Shown: positions 1 through 9,305 of the stretch, piece by piece
Position numbering within the stretch: position 1 is the first letter of the stretch
Layout: each line of letters opens with the position of its first letter
Assembly: GCF_014651015.1 (NCBI RefSeq)
Contig: NZ_BMWB01000013.1
Location: 62,001-126,000 of the forward strand
DNA from: Streptomyces xantholiticus
Lineage (GTDB): Bacteria; Actinomycetota; Actinomycetes; Streptomycetales; Streptomycetaceae
Direction of reading: 5' to 3'
Length of the DNA stretch: 64,000 bases
Made by a program: the position numbers and the translations under genes
The notes under the pieces: model-generated
Told to the model about the DNA's origin: nothing
What the model saw: the letters and a program-made list of their open reading frames with translations, nothing else
Databases searched by the model: none

Positions 1-2
1 AA

Positions 3-287
3 CTCTTCCCCGGCTCGCAGCGGCTGATCGAGCTGGCCGACCGGATCGAGGCCCTCCAGGTGGAGGCCCTGTGCTGGTGCGGCGCCCGGGCGACGCACAA
101 TGCCCGCACGGTGGGCGGGGAGATGGTGGTCCAGGGCGCCCAGGTGGTCGTCGGCGACGTCAACCGCCCGGTGGAGGAGATCGGTTACGAGGTCTTGTGC
201 CGCCGCCACCACCGTCGCCGGATGACAAGTGCTTCGGCCCACGCGGGCGCGCTGTCCCCCGATGTCCTGCCGGTCACATCGGCTTGA
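3..287 (+). CDS. tdk: thymidine kinase, C-terminal part (5' end outside window)
   Basis: This is the C-terminal end of a type II thymidine kinase, the salvage enzyme that phosphorylates thymidine to dTMP with ATP. The visible 94 codons carry the structural zinc site of the family: CWCG near the window start, then a GG..V..G segment, and YEVLCRRHH downstream, giving the paired cysteines and the Cys/His pair expected of the lasso and zinc region. The tail after the last zinc ligand is short, as usual in Streptomyces. The start, P-loop and catalytic Glu lie upstream of the window. The reading frame is open from base 3 to the TGA at 285-287. Confidence 0.88.
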   Translation, partial: LFPGSQRLIELADRIEALQVEALCWCGARATHNARTVGGEMVVQGAQVVVGDVNRPVEEIGYEVLCRRHHRRRMTSASAHAGALSPDVLPVTSA

Positions 288-908
288 CGGCGTGGTTCCT
301 CCTTGTGTTTGTCAGCACTTCCGGGGGGCCACCCACGTGAAGATCTTTTGGCACCACTCTCCAACCGGCGGACGACCGTTCACCCGAGGCCTTGACGGCC
401 CCCTTCTTGCTGGCTGCTCCTGTACAGCAGCCCAGGGACTTCCGGGCTCGTGTCTTCTCCTGCCGTGGCCCACGACGTCGTCCATGTGGGCGCCGGCAAC
501 CATGCCGCTGGTTACCACGCAACCGACCTGACCCTCCTGTGGACGGGCGAGCCGACGAACGGCCGTGTGACCTCGTCGCCGACCCTGGCCGAGGGGCAGG
601 TGCCCACGACGCTTCCGTGGGTTGCGGGAGCGCTTGCTGTGTCAGCAGCCGTGTCTCGCGCCCTGGCCGTCCCGGCAGTTCGAAATGCTCTGCCCGCATG
701 GTTGCGTCCGGTCCATGAGAAGCCGTCCGGCGAAGGAAGGAAGAACGGCACCGTGCCTGGCCTCCGCTCCCTCCAACGGAGCCGACCGGCCGCTGAATTG
801 CAGCACGGACGTGATTCCCGGGCAACGAAGAGCCCTGTGAGGGCCTCGCTCCGGACATCCTGCTCCGTGGGGGACCGGTACGGACACCCGCTGTCGGGGC
901 CACAGGTG
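288..908. other. 621-nt intergenic region without a supported gene
   Basis: Several open frames cross this stretch on both strands, but none has a convincing ribosome binding site, protein-like composition or recognisable family. On the plus strand a frame near 460-700 reads somewhat protein-like (an HVGAGNHAAGYHATDL segment), so a decayed gene is possible. I see no terminator hairpin I would defend. Confidence 0.35.
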
Positions 909-1682
909 TCAGCGGGCGTCCGACCGTACGATGGTGAAGACCGCGCCCTCCGGGTCGCAGACGGTCGCCTCGCGGCCGCCGGGGCCGGGACGGGGCGGCT
1001 CGATCACCTGTCCGCCGAGCTCCACCACCAGGTGGGCGGCCGTGTCGGTGTCCTCGACCTCGAAGCAGGTCATCCAGTGGGGACCGCGTCCGCGGGGCAA
1101 CGCCTGGCCCATTCCGTGCACGGTGGCGACCGGACGGTCCTCGACGAGCAGCGTCAGCCGGTCCAGGTCGGCGGAGTCGGCCACCTGCGTGTCGTGGCCG
1201 AACACCGCTTGGTAGAACTTGCCGACCGTCGATGTCTCCCAGGTCAGCAGCTCGTTCCAGACCGGCGTCCCGTGCGTGCCGTGCACGGCGCTGCCGAGGT
1301 GTGCCGTGGCCTGCCAGACTCCGAACACCGCGCCTGCCGGGTCGGAGGCGATCACCAGGCGTCCCGCGTCGGCGGCGTCGAGCGGCCCCACACCCACCGT
1401 GCCGCCGCAGCTGCGGATCGCCTCGGCCGTCACGTCCGCGTCGTCACTCGCCAGGTAGGGAGTCCAGGCGACCGGCAGATCGCGGTCGGCCGGGAGACGG
1501 CCGATGCCGGCGACCTCCTTGCCACCGATCATCGCGCGTACGTAGGGCCCCAGTTGCGTGGGCCCGGGGCAGAACTCCCAGCCGAACAGCGCTGCGTAGA
1601 AATCCTGGGTCGCGTCAAGGCCGTGCACCATCAGGCTCACCCAGCAGGGCGTGCCGGGCGTGTGCCGAGTCGCCTCGGTCAT
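909..1682 (-). CDS. tandem VOC (glyoxalase/bleomycin-resistance) domain protein
   Basis: A 257-aa cytoplasmic protein made of two vicinal-oxygen-chelate domains, about residues 10-125 and 135-250. Each begins with the family pattern of a CWVSL or VWNEL strand followed by FYAALFGWEF or FYQAVFGHD. The closest family I recognise is the actinobacterial two-domain VOC protein of the CFP30B/CFP32 type, whose substrate is unsettled. I start at the ATG before TEATRHTPG because AAAAGAGAG lies just upstream and the conserved fold begins about 10 residues later; the longer open frame upstream is low-complexity. It is a single gene facing tdk. Assignment to a specific reaction would be a guess. Confidence 0.85.
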   Translation of the reverse strand: MTEATRHTPGTPCWVSLMVHGLDATQDFYAALFGWEFCPGPTQLGPYVRAMIGGKEVAGIGRLPADRDLPVAWTPYLASDDADVTAEAIRSCGGTVGVGPLDAADAGRLVIASDPAGAVFGVWQATAHLGSAVHGTHGTPVWNELLTWETSTVGKFYQAVFGHDTQVADSADLDRLTLLVEDRPVATVHGMGQALPRGRGPHWMTCFEVEDTDTAAHLVVELGGQVIEPPRPGPGGREATVCDPEGAVFTIVRSDAR

Positions 1683-1919
1683 CGTCACTCTCTTTTCGGA
1701 CCATCGTGTGGCCGTACGGGGGGACCGGGCGCGTCGTCGGTCGCGGCAAAGCCGTGCGGAGGGCCGTTGCGCCCGAGCAGATGTTGTCACCACCCGGGAC
1801 CCACTGCGCCCGGGCCGCGCCGGATATGGCGGGTTCCCGCCGGACGATGCCCGTTTTGACGCGGCTTGTTCGCTTCGTAGGCGTTACGGTGCGCCAGGCC
1901 GGTGCGCGAGGATGGCCTC

Positions 1920-2750
1920 ATGAATCCGATCATCTCCGCGGCCGAACTCGCCCACGAGCTCGCCGGCACCACCCCGCCGGTCCTCCTGGACGTCCGCTAC
2001 CGGCTCGGCGGACCGCACGGCCGTCCCGAGTACGAGGCCGGGCACATCCCGGGCGCCGTCTTCATCGACCTCGATGCGGAACTGGCCGGACCGCCCGGAG
2101 CAGGCGGTCGGCACCCGCTGCCCGACGTCGCCGCCTTCGGCGCCGTGATGCGCCGCGCGGGCATTTCCACCGGCACGCCCGTGGTGGTGTACGACGGGGA
2201 CAAGGGCTGGGGCGCGGCACGCGCCTGGTGGATGCTGCGCTGGGCGGGACACGACGACGTACGGGTGCTGGACGGCGGGCTCGCGGCGTGGACGGGACCT
2301 CTCGAGACCGCGGTCCCCGACCCGAAGGAGGGCACCTTCGAGCCGAAGCCGGGCGCGCTGCCCCTGCTGGACGCCGACGAGGCGGCGGCGACGGCCCGTG
2401 ACGGGCTGCTGCTCGACGCCCGCGCGGGAGAGCGCTACCGCGGCGAGGTGGAGCCCCTCGACCCGGTCGCCGGGCACATTCCGGGCGCGGTCTCGGCGCC
2501 GACCACGGAGAACGTGGATGCGGAGGGCCGCTTCCTCGCCCCCGAGCAACTGGCGGCCCGCTTCCGCGCGCTCGGGGCGGACGAAGCCGACAGGGCCGTG
2601 GGCGTGTACTGCGGCTCCGGCGTCTCGGCCGCCCAGCAGGCGATCGCCCTGGAGCTGGCGGGCTTCCGGCCCGCCCTGTACGCGGGCTCCTGGTCCGAGT
2701 GGTCGAACGACCCGGACCGCCCGGTCGCGACGGGTCCCGAACGGGGCTGA
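1920..2750 (+). CDS. thiosulfate/3-mercaptopyruvate sulfurtransferase (tandem rhodanese)
   Basis: A 276-aa cytoplasmic sulfurtransferase with two rhodanese domains. The C-terminal domain carries the catalytic loop CGSGVSA with Cys231, the persulfide-forming residue. The N-terminal domain has Asp where the cysteine would be (VVVYDGDKG), so it is the usual inactive structural copy. Such enzymes move sulfane sulfur from thiosulfate or 3-mercaptopyruvate to thiophilic acceptors. CGSGVS-type loops are typical of the thiosulfate/mercaptopyruvate family; the donor cannot be fixed from sequence. ATG at 1920 has GAGG about 10 nt upstream and is preferred over GTG 1902. The gene ends into a strong hairpin shared with the convergent sepH. 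Confidence 0.9.
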   Translation: MNPIISAAELAHELAGTTPPVLLDVRYRLGGPHGRPEYEAGHIPGAVFIDLDAELAGPPGAGGRHPLPDVAAFGAVMRRAGISTGTPVVVYDGDKGWGAARAWWMLRWAGHDDVRVLDGGLAAWTGPLETAVPDPKEGTFEPKPGALPLLDADEAAATARDGLLLDARAGERYRGEVEPLDPVAGHIPGAVSAPTTENVDAEGRFLAPEQLAARFRALGADEADRAVGVYCGSGVSAAQQAIALELAGFRPALYAGSWSEWSNDPDRPVATGPERG

Positions 2751-2764
2751 CCCCGGCCGGGCCG

Positions 2765-2802
2765 GCAACAGGGCCGGTCCCCTGACGGGCCGGCCCTGTT
2801 GC
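2765..2802. terminator. bidirectional terminator between sulfurtransferase and sepH
   Basis: A perfect 13-bp stem (2765-2777 with 2790-2802, core CAACAGGGCCGG) with a 12-nt loop sits 14 nt after the sulfurtransferase stop and 10 nt before the sepH stop. There is no U-tract, as is common in Streptomyces. Position between convergent stops supports use from both sides. Confidence 0.85.
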
Positions 2803-2812
2803 GGAACTCCTC

Positions 2813-3862
2813 TTACTCCTGTTTCTTGCGGCGGGTGCCGAAGACGATCTCGTCCCAGCTCGGCACGGCGGCCCGGCGGCCGGGACGGACGCCGTCCGCC
2901 TCCGCCTGCCGGTCCGTGGTGCCGGTGAGCCGGTCACGGTGGCCGGCCACCGAACGCGGCATCAGCACATCCGCGTAGGCGGACCCGGCTCCGGCGGACG
3001 CGGCGGGCGCCACCGGCTCCTCCTCTGCGTCAGGCTCCTGGGCGGGCTCGATGGCGGGCGGTTCGACCGGCACGGGCCGCTCCGGCACGACCATGTCGCC
3101 GCGGAAGTTGGGAACCGCCTCCAGCAGGCTGGTCAGCGAGTCCCGCTCCTCGTTGCCGTCGCCGTCGCCGTCCGCCGAAGACGCGGCCGGGCGATCGATC
3201 TGGCGGTCGAGGGCACGGTCCAGCGGCCGGTCCCTGGGCAGTCGTGCGATGCGGGGGACGAACGGGAAGCTCGGCTCCTGCGCGATCGTGTCGTCGGTCT
3301 CGCCGATCAGGGCCCGCGCCTCGTCGTCGACGGCCTGGACGAGCCGCCTCGGCGGGTCGTAGGTCCAGCTCGCCGAGTGCGGCTCGCCGGCGACGCGGTA
3401 GACCAGCAGGACCTCCCAGGTGCCGTCGTCGCGGCGCCACGAGTCCCACTGCGGGGTGTCCTTCTCGGCGCCGCGGAGCAGCAGCCGTTCCTGCACGGCC
3501 TCGCCCAGCTGCGGGCCGGTGTTCTCGCCGGGGCGGCGTACGGGAGTCTTGCGGGCCCGCTCCGCCATGAAGGCGCGCTCGGCGAGCACCGGGCCCTCGA
3601 AGCGGCGCACCCGTTCGACGGGGATGCCGGCGAGCTGGGCGACCTCCTCCGCGGAGGCGCCGGCGCGTATACGTGCCTGGATGTCGCGGGGGCGGAGATG
3701 GCTCTCCACCTCGATCTCGATCTGGCCGAGGCGGGCGCGGTCGTTGCGTACGGCGGCGCGCAGCCGCTCATCGATCGGAAGCGTGTATTCCGTGCTGTCC
3801 GCAGCCTTGAGCACCAGTCGTGTGCCGTCGTTGGAGACGGCCACGACACGCAGTTCGGGCAT
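2813..3862 (-). CDS. sepH: SepH, FtsZ-interacting cell division protein
   Basis: A 349-aa protein of the DUF3071 family. SepH of Streptomyces binds FtsZ and promotes its assembly during sporulation septation and vegetative cross-wall formation. The N-terminal ~160 residues (MPELRVVAVS onward) form the DUF3071 domain with a helix-turn-helix-like segment (ASAEEVAQLAGIPVERVRRFEG). A long acidic, disordered middle leads to the conserved C-terminal motif VPSWDEIVFG followed by a basic tail. I start at the ATG at 3862 because GGGAGGT lies 5 nt upstream; the longer frame upstream is not protein-like. It is monocistronic, convergent with the sulfurtransferase gene, and has its promoter in the 3863-4315 gap. 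Confidence 0.93.
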   Translation of the reverse strand: MPELRVVAVSNDGTRLVLKAADSTEYTLPIDERLRAAVRNDRARLGQIEIEVESHLRPRDIQARIRAGASAEEVAQLAGIPVERVRRFEGPVLAERAFMAERARKTPVRRPGENTGPQLGEAVQERLLLRGAEKDTPQWDSWRRDDGTWEVLLVYRVAGEPHSASWTYDPPRRLVQAVDDEARALIGETDDTIAQEPSFPFVPRIARLPRDRPLDRALDRQIDRPAASSADGDGDGNEERDSLTSLLEAVPNFRGDMVVPERPVPVEPPAIEPAQEPDAEEEPVAPAASAGAGSAYADVLMPRSVAGHRDRLTGTTDRQAEADGVRPGRRAAVPSWDEIVFGTRRKKQE

Positions 3863-4022
3863 GGGGACCTCCCGGGTGGTGCCTGCCGACGTCACCTGCG
3901 TCGCTGCTTCCGCTAGTCGAGTGTGGCCTGCCCGGGTGCAGCCTGCCACAACCTTGCCGAGGTGCCCGGCGTGTCGGGCACCTGCCCTGGATCGCCGTTA
4001 TGGCACGGTTATCCATTCGCCA

Positions 4023-4050
4023 CTCAGTGTGATCGGACGGTCACTCTGAG
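4023..4050. promoter_or_regulatory. imperfect inverted repeat in the sepH upstream region
   Basis: In the 453-nt gap 3863-4315 the arms CTCAGTGTGATC (4023-4034) and GGTCACTCTGAG (4039-4050) pair at 10 of 12 positions around a 4-nt centre, about 160 nt upstream of the sepH start. It may be an operator; no known motif is matched. The rest of the gap shows no supported gene. Confidence 0.35.
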
Positions 4051-4315
4051 CGATAGATCTCCGTGCTTCACCGCGGCGCCGCCGGATCGAGCGCCGCTTT
4101 CGGCCCCCAACCTGGGGTCCGGACGCCACGAAGGAGGCCGGACCCAGGGCTCGCCACAGTACTCCATTCGGGCCATCGGGGTGGACCGCCGCGCCGCCGA
4201 AGTTGTGCGGGGCGGCCGGAGTTGTGTGCCCGGACGCGGGCGGTCGGGTCCGGTGCTTCACTGAAAAGCCACAAACGGAACTATTCGCTTTCGCGTTACG
4301 GCATGTGGGTGCCCG

Positions 4316-5644
4316 TCAGTCCCCCAATACCCGGCGCAGATAGGCGTTCTGGAAGACCCGGTCCGGATCGAGGCGGTCGCGCAGAGCCGTGAACTCGCCG
4401 AACCGGGGGTACACCTGGGAGAAGTACCCGGCGTCCCGTGTATGGATCTTGCCCCAGTGCGGCCGGCCGCCGTGCGCCGTCATGATCCGCTCCACGGCGG
4501 TGAAGTAGGAACGGCAGGGCGTGCCGCGGTACATGTGTACGGCGATGTACGCGGTCTCCCGGCCCGACGCGGTCGACAGTGCGATGTCGTCCGCGGGAGC
4601 CGTGCGCACCTCGACCGGGAAACTGACCCGAAGCGGTGACCGTTCGACCATCGCCTTGACTTCGCGCAGCGCCGCGACCGCGGCCTGCCTCGGCAGCGCG
4701 TACTCCATCTCGACGAAGCGCACCCGCCGCGGGGATGTGAAGACTTTGTAGGGAATGTCCGTATAGGTGCGGGCGGACAGCGCGCGGCTGGACAGCCGGG
4801 CGATCGCGGGAATGGCCGCGGGCACCGCGCGGCCGAGCGAACAGGCAACCTGAAAGGCTCCGTTGGACAGCAATTCGTCCTCGATCCAGCCGCCGACCCT
4901 GCCGGGCGGGGCCGCCGGACCGGCGCTGCGATTGTTGCGCTTGGTGTTGCAGTTGCCGGTGTGCGGGAACCAGTAGAACTCGAAGTGCTCGTTCTCGGCG
5001 TGCAGGGCGTCGAAGTCGTCCATGACCCGGTCGAAGGCCATCGGCTCCTCCCGGGCCGTCAGCAGGAAGACCGGCTCCACGGCGAACGTGATCGCCGTGA
5101 CGACGCCAAGGGCGCCCAGACCGATCCGGGCGGCCGCGAAGATCTCCGGATTCTCCTTCTCCGAACACGTCAGCACCGAGCCGTGGGCCGTCACCAGCTC
5201 AAGGGCCTTGATCTGGGCGGCGATCGAGGCCGAGTCGCGGCCCGTGCCGTGCGTGCCGGTCGACGTCGCCCCCGCGACCGTCTGCTCCATGATGTCGCCC
5301 ATGTTCGTGAGCGACAGACCCTCACGGGCGAGCGCCGCGTTCAACCGCTTGAGCGGGGTGCCCGATTCGACGGTGACGGTCATCTCGGAGCGGTCGATCC
5401 GCCGGATCCCGGTCATCAGATCGGGGCGTATCAGCAGCCCGTCGGTGGCCGCTATCGCGGTGAAGGAGTGGCCCGTGCCCACGGTCTTCACCCGCAGGCC
5501 GTCCGCCACCGCCTCGCGCACCGCGTCCGCCAACTCCTGCACGGACGCGGGGCGTGCCTCCCTCGCCGGCCTGGAGGCGACCGTCCCCGCCCAGTTACGC
5601 CACTGGCTGCTCTCGCTCCGCCGGGTCCCCATCACGCTGCTCAC
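4316..5644 (-). CDS. D-arabinono-1,4-lactone oxidase family FAD oxidoreductase
   Basis: A 442-aa flavoenzyme of the sugar-1,4-lactone oxidase / alditol oxidase group, which oxidises a polyol or aldonolactone and reduces oxygen. The N-terminal FAD-binding domain holds VGTGHSFT (His59 is the position that carries covalent FAD in relatives) and GTHGTG. The C-terminal ALO domain ends with the family HWGK motif (His396), followed by a typical YLRRVLG tail. GTG at 5644 is chosen because GGGAGGGG stands 4 nt upstream; this makes the gene overlap the end of the upstream MFS gene by 50 nt, so the two are translationally linked. The substrate is not predictable. Confidence 0.88.
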   Translation of the reverse strand: MSSVMGTRRSESSQWRNWAGTVASRPAREARPASVQELADAVREAVADGLRVKTVGTGHSFTAIAATDGLLIRPDLMTGIRRIDRSEMTVTVESGTPLKRLNAALAREGLSLTNMGDIMEQTVAGATSTGTHGTGRDSASIAAQIKALELVTAHGSVLTCSEKENPEIFAAARIGLGALGVVTAITFAVEPVFLLTAREEPMAFDRVMDDFDALHAENEHFEFYWFPHTGNCNTKRNNRSAGPAAPPGRVGGWIEDELLSNGAFQVACSLGRAVPAAIPAIARLSSRALSARTYTDIPYKVFTSPRRVRFVEMEYALPRQAAVAALREVKAMVERSPLRVSFPVEVRTAPADDIALSTASGRETAYIAVHMYRGTPCRSYFTAVERIMTAHGGRPHWGKIHTRDAGYFSQVYPRFGEFTALRDRLDPDRVFQNAYLRRVLGD

Positions 5645-6905
5645 GCTGCCCCTCCCGCGTCGGCACCGGCCTGCGCAGCCGGCGGTACCCCAGGAACGCC
5701 ACCACAGCCGCGAGCACTCCCGCCACGCCGGGCACCGCGTACCCCGCAGCGGCGCCCTGCGCGTCGACCACCCAGCCGGCGGCCGCGGAACCCAGTGCGA
5801 CGCCGACCGCGAGCCCCGTGCTGGTCCAGGACATGCCCTCGGTCAGCTTGCTGCGCGGTACGTGTGCCTCGACGAGGGCCATCGTCGTCACCATCGTCGG
5901 CGCGATGGCAAGGCCCGCGACAATGAGCGCCACGGCCAGGAACGGCAGGCTCCCGGCCAGTTGGAGGGGGATCATACTCACGGCCATCGCACACACGCCC
6001 AGCACCCACCTGCGGCCGGGCTCGCCCTTCGGATTCAGCAGCCCGAAGACGGCGCCGGCGAGGCAGGAACCGAGCGCGTACACCGCGAGCACCCAGCTCG
6101 CCGCGGACTTGTGAGCCGTTTCCTCCGCGAACGCCACCGTCACCACGTCGACCGCGCCGAAGATCGCACCCGTGGCGACGAACGCGGCCACCAGCACCTG
6201 GAGCCCGGGGGAGCGCAGCGCGCTGCCGCCGGTGTGCTGCTCGGCGGGATGCGGCCTCGGCTCCGTCGCCCGCTGCGCCGTCAGCCACCAGACACCGACC
6301 AGCATGAACCCGGCGGCGAACAGCGGACCGGCCTCGGGGAACCAGAGGGTCGACAGACCGATGGAGACGATCGGACCGAAGATGAAGCACACCTCGTCGA
6401 CGATCGACTCGAACGAGTACGCGGTGTGCAGTTCCCGCCGCGACCCTTGCAGCAGCGAGGCCCAGCGCGCCCGGGTCATCGCACCGACGCTCGGCACACA
6501 GCCGGCGACGGCCGTGAAGGCGAACAGCGTCCAGTCCGGTGCGCCCTGCTGCGCGCAGATCAACAGGCCGGTGACGGCCGCCAGCGAGATCAGGGTGGCC
6601 GGACGCAGCACCTTGCGCTGGCCGTGCCGGTCGACGAGCCGGGAGACCTGCGGGCCCAGAACGGCCGCGGACAGTGCGAGGGTCGCGGTGAGCGTGCCGG
6701 CCAGGCCGTACCGGCCGGTGAGCTCGGAGACCATGGTCATGATCCCGATGCCCAACATGGACAGCGGCATCCTGCCGAGGAAGCCGGCGGCGGAGAACCC
6801 GACGGTGCCGGGAGTGGCGAAGATCGCGCGGTACGGACTGGACAACGTCGGGCTCCGGTCGGGCTCCGGCAGGGGGCACCGGTAAGGCGTATGGGCAGCC
6901 TTCAC
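5595..6905 (-). CDS. MFS transporter
   Basis: A 436-aa integral membrane protein with 12 hydrophobic segments and the MFS loop signature [15 protein letters not shown] between segments 2 and 3. It lies upstream of, and overlaps, the lactone-oxidase gene, so export or import of a related small molecule is possible, but the sequence does not indicate a substrate. The start at GTG 6905 is uncertain: no clear ribosome binding site precedes it, and the first 25 residues are polar. The first membrane segment begins near residue 30. The gene is divergent from ferrochelatase across a 73-nt gap. Confidence 0.82.
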   Translation of the reverse strand: MKAAHTPYRCPLPEPDRSPTLSSPYRAIFATPGTVGFSAAGFLGRMPLSMLGIGIMTMVSELTGRYGLAGTLTATLALSAAVLGPQVSRLVDRHGQRKVLRPATLISLAAVTGLLICAQQGAPDWTLFAFTAVAGCVPSVGAMTRARWASLLQGSRRELHTAYSFESIVDEVCFIFGPIVSIGLSTLWFPEAGPLFAAGFMLVGVWWLTAQRATEPRPHPAEQHTGGSALRSPGLQVLVAAFVATGAIFGAVDVVTVAFAEETAHKSAASWVLAVYALGSCLAGAVFGLLNPKGEPGRRWVLGVCAMAVSMIPLQLAGSLPFLAVALIVAGLAIAPTMVTTMALVEAHVPRSKLTEGMSWTSTGLAVGVALGSAAAGWVVDAQGAAAGYAVPGVAGVLAAVVAFLGYRRLRRPVPTREGQREQRDGDPAEREQPVA

Positions 6906-6978
6906 AGATTACGCGCCGAACGTCCGTCGGCGCACCGCGGTTTTTCCGGTGTCAGAGGCGGGTGGCAGGATCGGCCCC

Positions 6979-8106
6979 ATGTCCGATCAGCGCGATCCAG
7001 CTCCTTACGACGCCCTTCTGCTGCTCTCGTTCGGCGGCCCCGAAGGCCCGGACGACGTGGTCCCGTTCCTGGAGAACGTGACCCGTGGCCGCGGCATCCC
7101 CAAGGAACGGCTCAAGGAAGTGGGGCAGCACTACTTCCTCTTCGGCGGCGTCAGCCCCATCAACGACCAGAACCGGGCCCTGCTGGACGCCCTGCGCAAG
7201 GACTTCGCCGAGCACGACCTGGATCTGCCGGTGTACTGGGGCAACCGCAATTGGGCGCCGTACCTCACGGACACCCTGCGGGAGATGACCGACGCCGGCC
7301 ACCGCCGCATCGCCGTCCTCGCCACCAGCGCGTACGCCTCCTACTCGGGCTGCCGCCAGTACCGGGAGAACCTCGCCGACGGGCTCGCCACGCTGGAAGG
7401 GGAGGGGCGGGAGCTGCCGCGCGTCGACAAGCTGCGGCACTACTTCAACCACCCCGGGTTCGTCCGCCCCATGATCGACGGCGTTCTCGCCTCGCTCGCC
7501 GACCTGCCGGAGGACGTCCGCGTCGGGGCGCACCTCGCCTTCACGACGCACTCCATTCCGACGTCCGCGGCCGACTCCTCCGGACCTGGTCCCGACCACG
7601 GGGACGGCGGCGCGTATGTGCGCCAGCACCTCGACGTGGCCCGGGTGATCGCCGACGCGGTCGCCGACGAGACGGGGGTCCGGCACCCCTGGGAGCTCGT
7701 CTACCAGTCCCGCAGCGGAGCCCCGCACATCCCCTGGCTGGAGCCGGACATCTGCGACCACCTGGAGGCGCTGCACGGCTCCGGGGCACCCGCGGTGGTC
7801 ATGGTCCCGATCGGCTTCGTCTCCGACCACATGGAGGTCCTGTACGACCTCGACACGGAGGCCACCGCGAAGGCCGCCGAGCTGGGGCTGCCGGTGCGCC
7901 GCGCCGCGACGGTGGGTGCCGACCCCCGCTTCGCCGGCGCCGTGCGCGACCTCCTGCTGGAGCGGGCCGCGACCGAGCGGGGCGTCCCGGCGGAGCGCTG
8001 CGCGCTCGGCGCCCTCGGCGCGAGCCACGACCTCTGCCCCGTCGGGTGCTGCCCGGCCCGCGCGCCGAAGCCGGCGGCGGCCGGCGCCGACAGCCCGTAC
8101 GCGTGA
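6979..8106 (+). CDS. hemH: ferrochelatase (coproporphyrin ferrochelatase type)
   Basis: A 375-aa cytoplasmic chelatase that inserts Fe2+ into the porphyrin. In actinobacteria this family generally acts on coproporphyrin III (also named CpfC), giving coproheme. Family hallmarks are [14 protein letters not shown] near the N-terminus, [12 protein letters not shown] and the metal-binding HSIP. Cys125 and a cysteine cluster near the C-terminus (Cys341, Cys353, Cys357, Cys358 in [15 protein letters not shown]) resemble the [2Fe-2S] ligands known in actinobacterial ferrochelatases. ATG 6979 has a GGCAGGA upstream. The stop is followed after 11 nt by the inositol monophosphatase start, so the two genes form an operon. 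Confidence 0.93.
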   Translation: MSDQRDPAPYDALLLLSFGGPEGPDDVVPFLENVTRGRGIPKERLKEVGQHYFLFGGVSPINDQNRALLDALRKDFAEHDLDLPVYWGNRNWAPYLTDTLREMTDAGHRRIAVLATSAYASYSGCRQYRENLADGLATLEGEGRELPRVDKLRHYFNHPGFVRPMIDGVLASLADLPEDVRVGAHLAFTTHSIPTSAADSSGPGPDHGDGGAYVRQHLDVARVIADAVADETGVRHPWELVYQSRSGAPHIPWLEPDICDHLEALHGSGAPAVVMVPIGFVSDHMEVLYDLDTEATAKAAELGLPVRRAATVGADPRFAGAVRDLLLERAATERGVPAERCALGALGASHDLCPVGCCPARAPKPAAAGADSPYA

Positions 8107-8117
8107 AGGAGACCACT

Positions 8118-8939
8118 GTGACCGAGCCCATGACCGACCCTGCGACCGACTCGGCGTCCGAACTGCTGCCTCTCGCCCTGGAGGCTGCCCGCAGAGCGGG
8201 CGAGCTGCTGAGGGACGGCCGGCCGGACGACCTGGGCGTCGCCAGGACCAAGTCCAGCCCCATCGACGTGGTGACCGAGATGGACATCGCGGCGGAGAAA
8301 CTGATCACCGGCTTCCTCACCGAGCACCGCCCGGACGACGGTTTCCTCGGCGAGGAGGGCGCGGCCACGGTCGGCACCAGCGGCGTGCGCTGGGTCATCG
8401 ACCCGCTGGACGGCACGGTCAACTACCTGTACGGCCTGCCCACCTGGGCGGTCTCCATCGCTGCGGAGCTCGACGGCGAGACGGTGGTCGGCGTCGTCGA
8501 GGCGCCGATGCGGCGCGAGACGTTCCGCGCGGTGCGCGGCGGCGGTGCGTTCCTGAACGACCGGCCGGTACGGTGCCGGCCGGCGCCCCCGCTGGAACAG
8601 GCCCTGGTCTCCACCGGCTTCAACTACGTCCACACCGTCCGCACCCACCAGGCGGACGTCGCCCAGCGGCTGATCCCGCGACTGCGGGACATCCGGCGCA
8701 GCGGCTCCGCGGCGATCGACCTCTCCGACGTGGCGGCCGGACGCCTGGACGGCTACTACGAGCGGGGCCTCAGCCCGTGGGACCTGGCGGCGGGCGACCT
8801 GATCGCCCGCGAGGCGGGCGCACTGACCGGCGGCCGTCCCGGGCAGCCCCCCTCCGGCGCCCTGACCGTCGCCGCGACGCCGGGAGTCTTCGAGCCGCTG
8901 CAGGGGCTGCTGGAGGAACTGGGGGCGTGGCATGACTGA
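8118..8939 (+). CDS. inositol monophosphatase family protein
   Basis: A 273-aa Mg2+-dependent phosphatase of the IMPase/FBPase superfamily. Metal-binding motifs are present in order: GEEG (Glu79/80), DPLDGT (Asp95 and Asp98), and the C-terminal SPWDLAAGDL. It probably hydrolyses inositol-1-phosphate, histidinol phosphate or a similar sugar phosphate; the members cannot be separated by these motifs. GTG 8118 has AAGGAG 6 nt upstream, and the upstream ATG-less frame is just antisense coding shadow. ATG 8130 is a possible alternative start. It is the second gene of the ferrochelatase operon and runs into the hairpin at 9088-9129. Confidence 0.88.
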   Translation: MTEPMTDPATDSASELLPLALEAARRAGELLRDGRPDDLGVARTKSSPIDVVTEMDIAAEKLITGFLTEHRPDDGFLGEEGAATVGTSGVRWVIDPLDGTVNYLYGLPTWAVSIAAELDGETVVGVVEAPMRRETFRAVRGGGAFLNDRPVRCRPAPPLEQALVSTGFNYVHTVRTHQADVAQRLIPRLRDIRRSGSAAIDLSDVAAGRLDGYYERGLSPWDLAAGDLIAREAGALTGGRPGQPPSGALTVAATPGVFEPLQGLLEELGAWHD

Positions 8940-8987
8940 CGGGTGACGCCGGGCGGGGGCGTGCGTGTATCCGGTGCGGGGCCTGTT

Positions 8988-9040
8988 CCCCGCCCCGCCC
9001 TCGCCCTACGCCTGGCGGCGTGGGTGGTACCCCCGTCCCG
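8988..9040 (+). repeat. dispersed Streptomyces-type intergenic repeat, copy 1
   Basis: A C-rich run, then CCCTACGCCTGGCGGCGTG, then GGTGGTACCCCC. The centre can pair as ACGCC with GGCGT. A near-identical block occurs in the same orientation at 21212-21264, both copies just downstream of genes. Translation of the minus strand gives the PTPPGVGRGRGG-like string often seen in spurious Streptomyces ORFs. Confidence 0.7.
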
Positions 9041-9087
9041 GGACCCGCGCCGAGGGCGCAGCGGGCTCGGCGCAGTGCCGGAACACA

Positions 9088-9129
9088 GCGAGAGGCCCGG
9101 CACCGCAGGAACGGTGCCGGGCCTCTCGC
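9088..9129. terminator. strong bidirectional terminator
   Basis: A perfect 18-bp stem (9088-9105 with 9112-9129, arm starting GCGAGAGGCCCGG) around a 6-nt loop lies between the end of the inositol monophosphatase gene (plus strand) and the end of the small coiled-coil gene (minus strand). It is the strongest hairpin noticed in the window. Confidence 0.92.
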
Positions 9130-9137
9130 GTACGGAC

Positions 9138-9305
9138 TCACGCCGCTGTGAGATTCACCCCGTGCTCGGCGGCCAGACGGTGGAGATCGTCCAGTTCCGC
9201 CTGCTCGACATCCGCAAGGAAGTCGTCGCCCGTCTCCCGAGCGATCGTGAGGTCGGTCTCGGCGGCCTTTATGCGCTGCAGCAGTCCGGCGGTGAAAGCG
9301 TCCAT
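9138..9305 (-). CDS. small conserved helical protein (55 aa)
   Basis: A 55-residue soluble protein starting MDAFTAGLLQRIKAAE. It is rich in Ala, Leu, Glu and Asp and predicted almost wholly helical, probably a short coiled-coil hairpin (residues 5-25 and 28-50). I recognise the type as a small conserved Streptomyces hypothetical protein but know no function. The ATG at 9305 is preceded by a GGGGG purine run at a workable distance; the longer frame is not protein-like. It ends 9 nt from the large terminator and is divergent from cutR. Confidence 0.65.
   Translation of the reverse strand: MDAFTAGLLQRIKAAETDLTIARETGDDFLADVEQAELDDLHRLAAEHGVNLTAA

Noticed and set aside
274-903. 209-aa open frame downstream of tdk
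   Set aside because: Arg/Pro/Ser-rich, no ribosome binding site, no family pattern.
3998-4261. Small ORFs in the sepH upstream gap
   Set aside because: Low-complexity Arg/Pro translations without ribosome binding sites.
5022-8939. 1305-aa open frame on the plus strand
   Set aside because: Its first ~1000 codons are antisense to the lactone oxidase and MFS genes and out of frame with ferrochelatase. Only the last 273 codons (inositol monophosphatase) are real; a GTG with AAGGAG sits at 8118.
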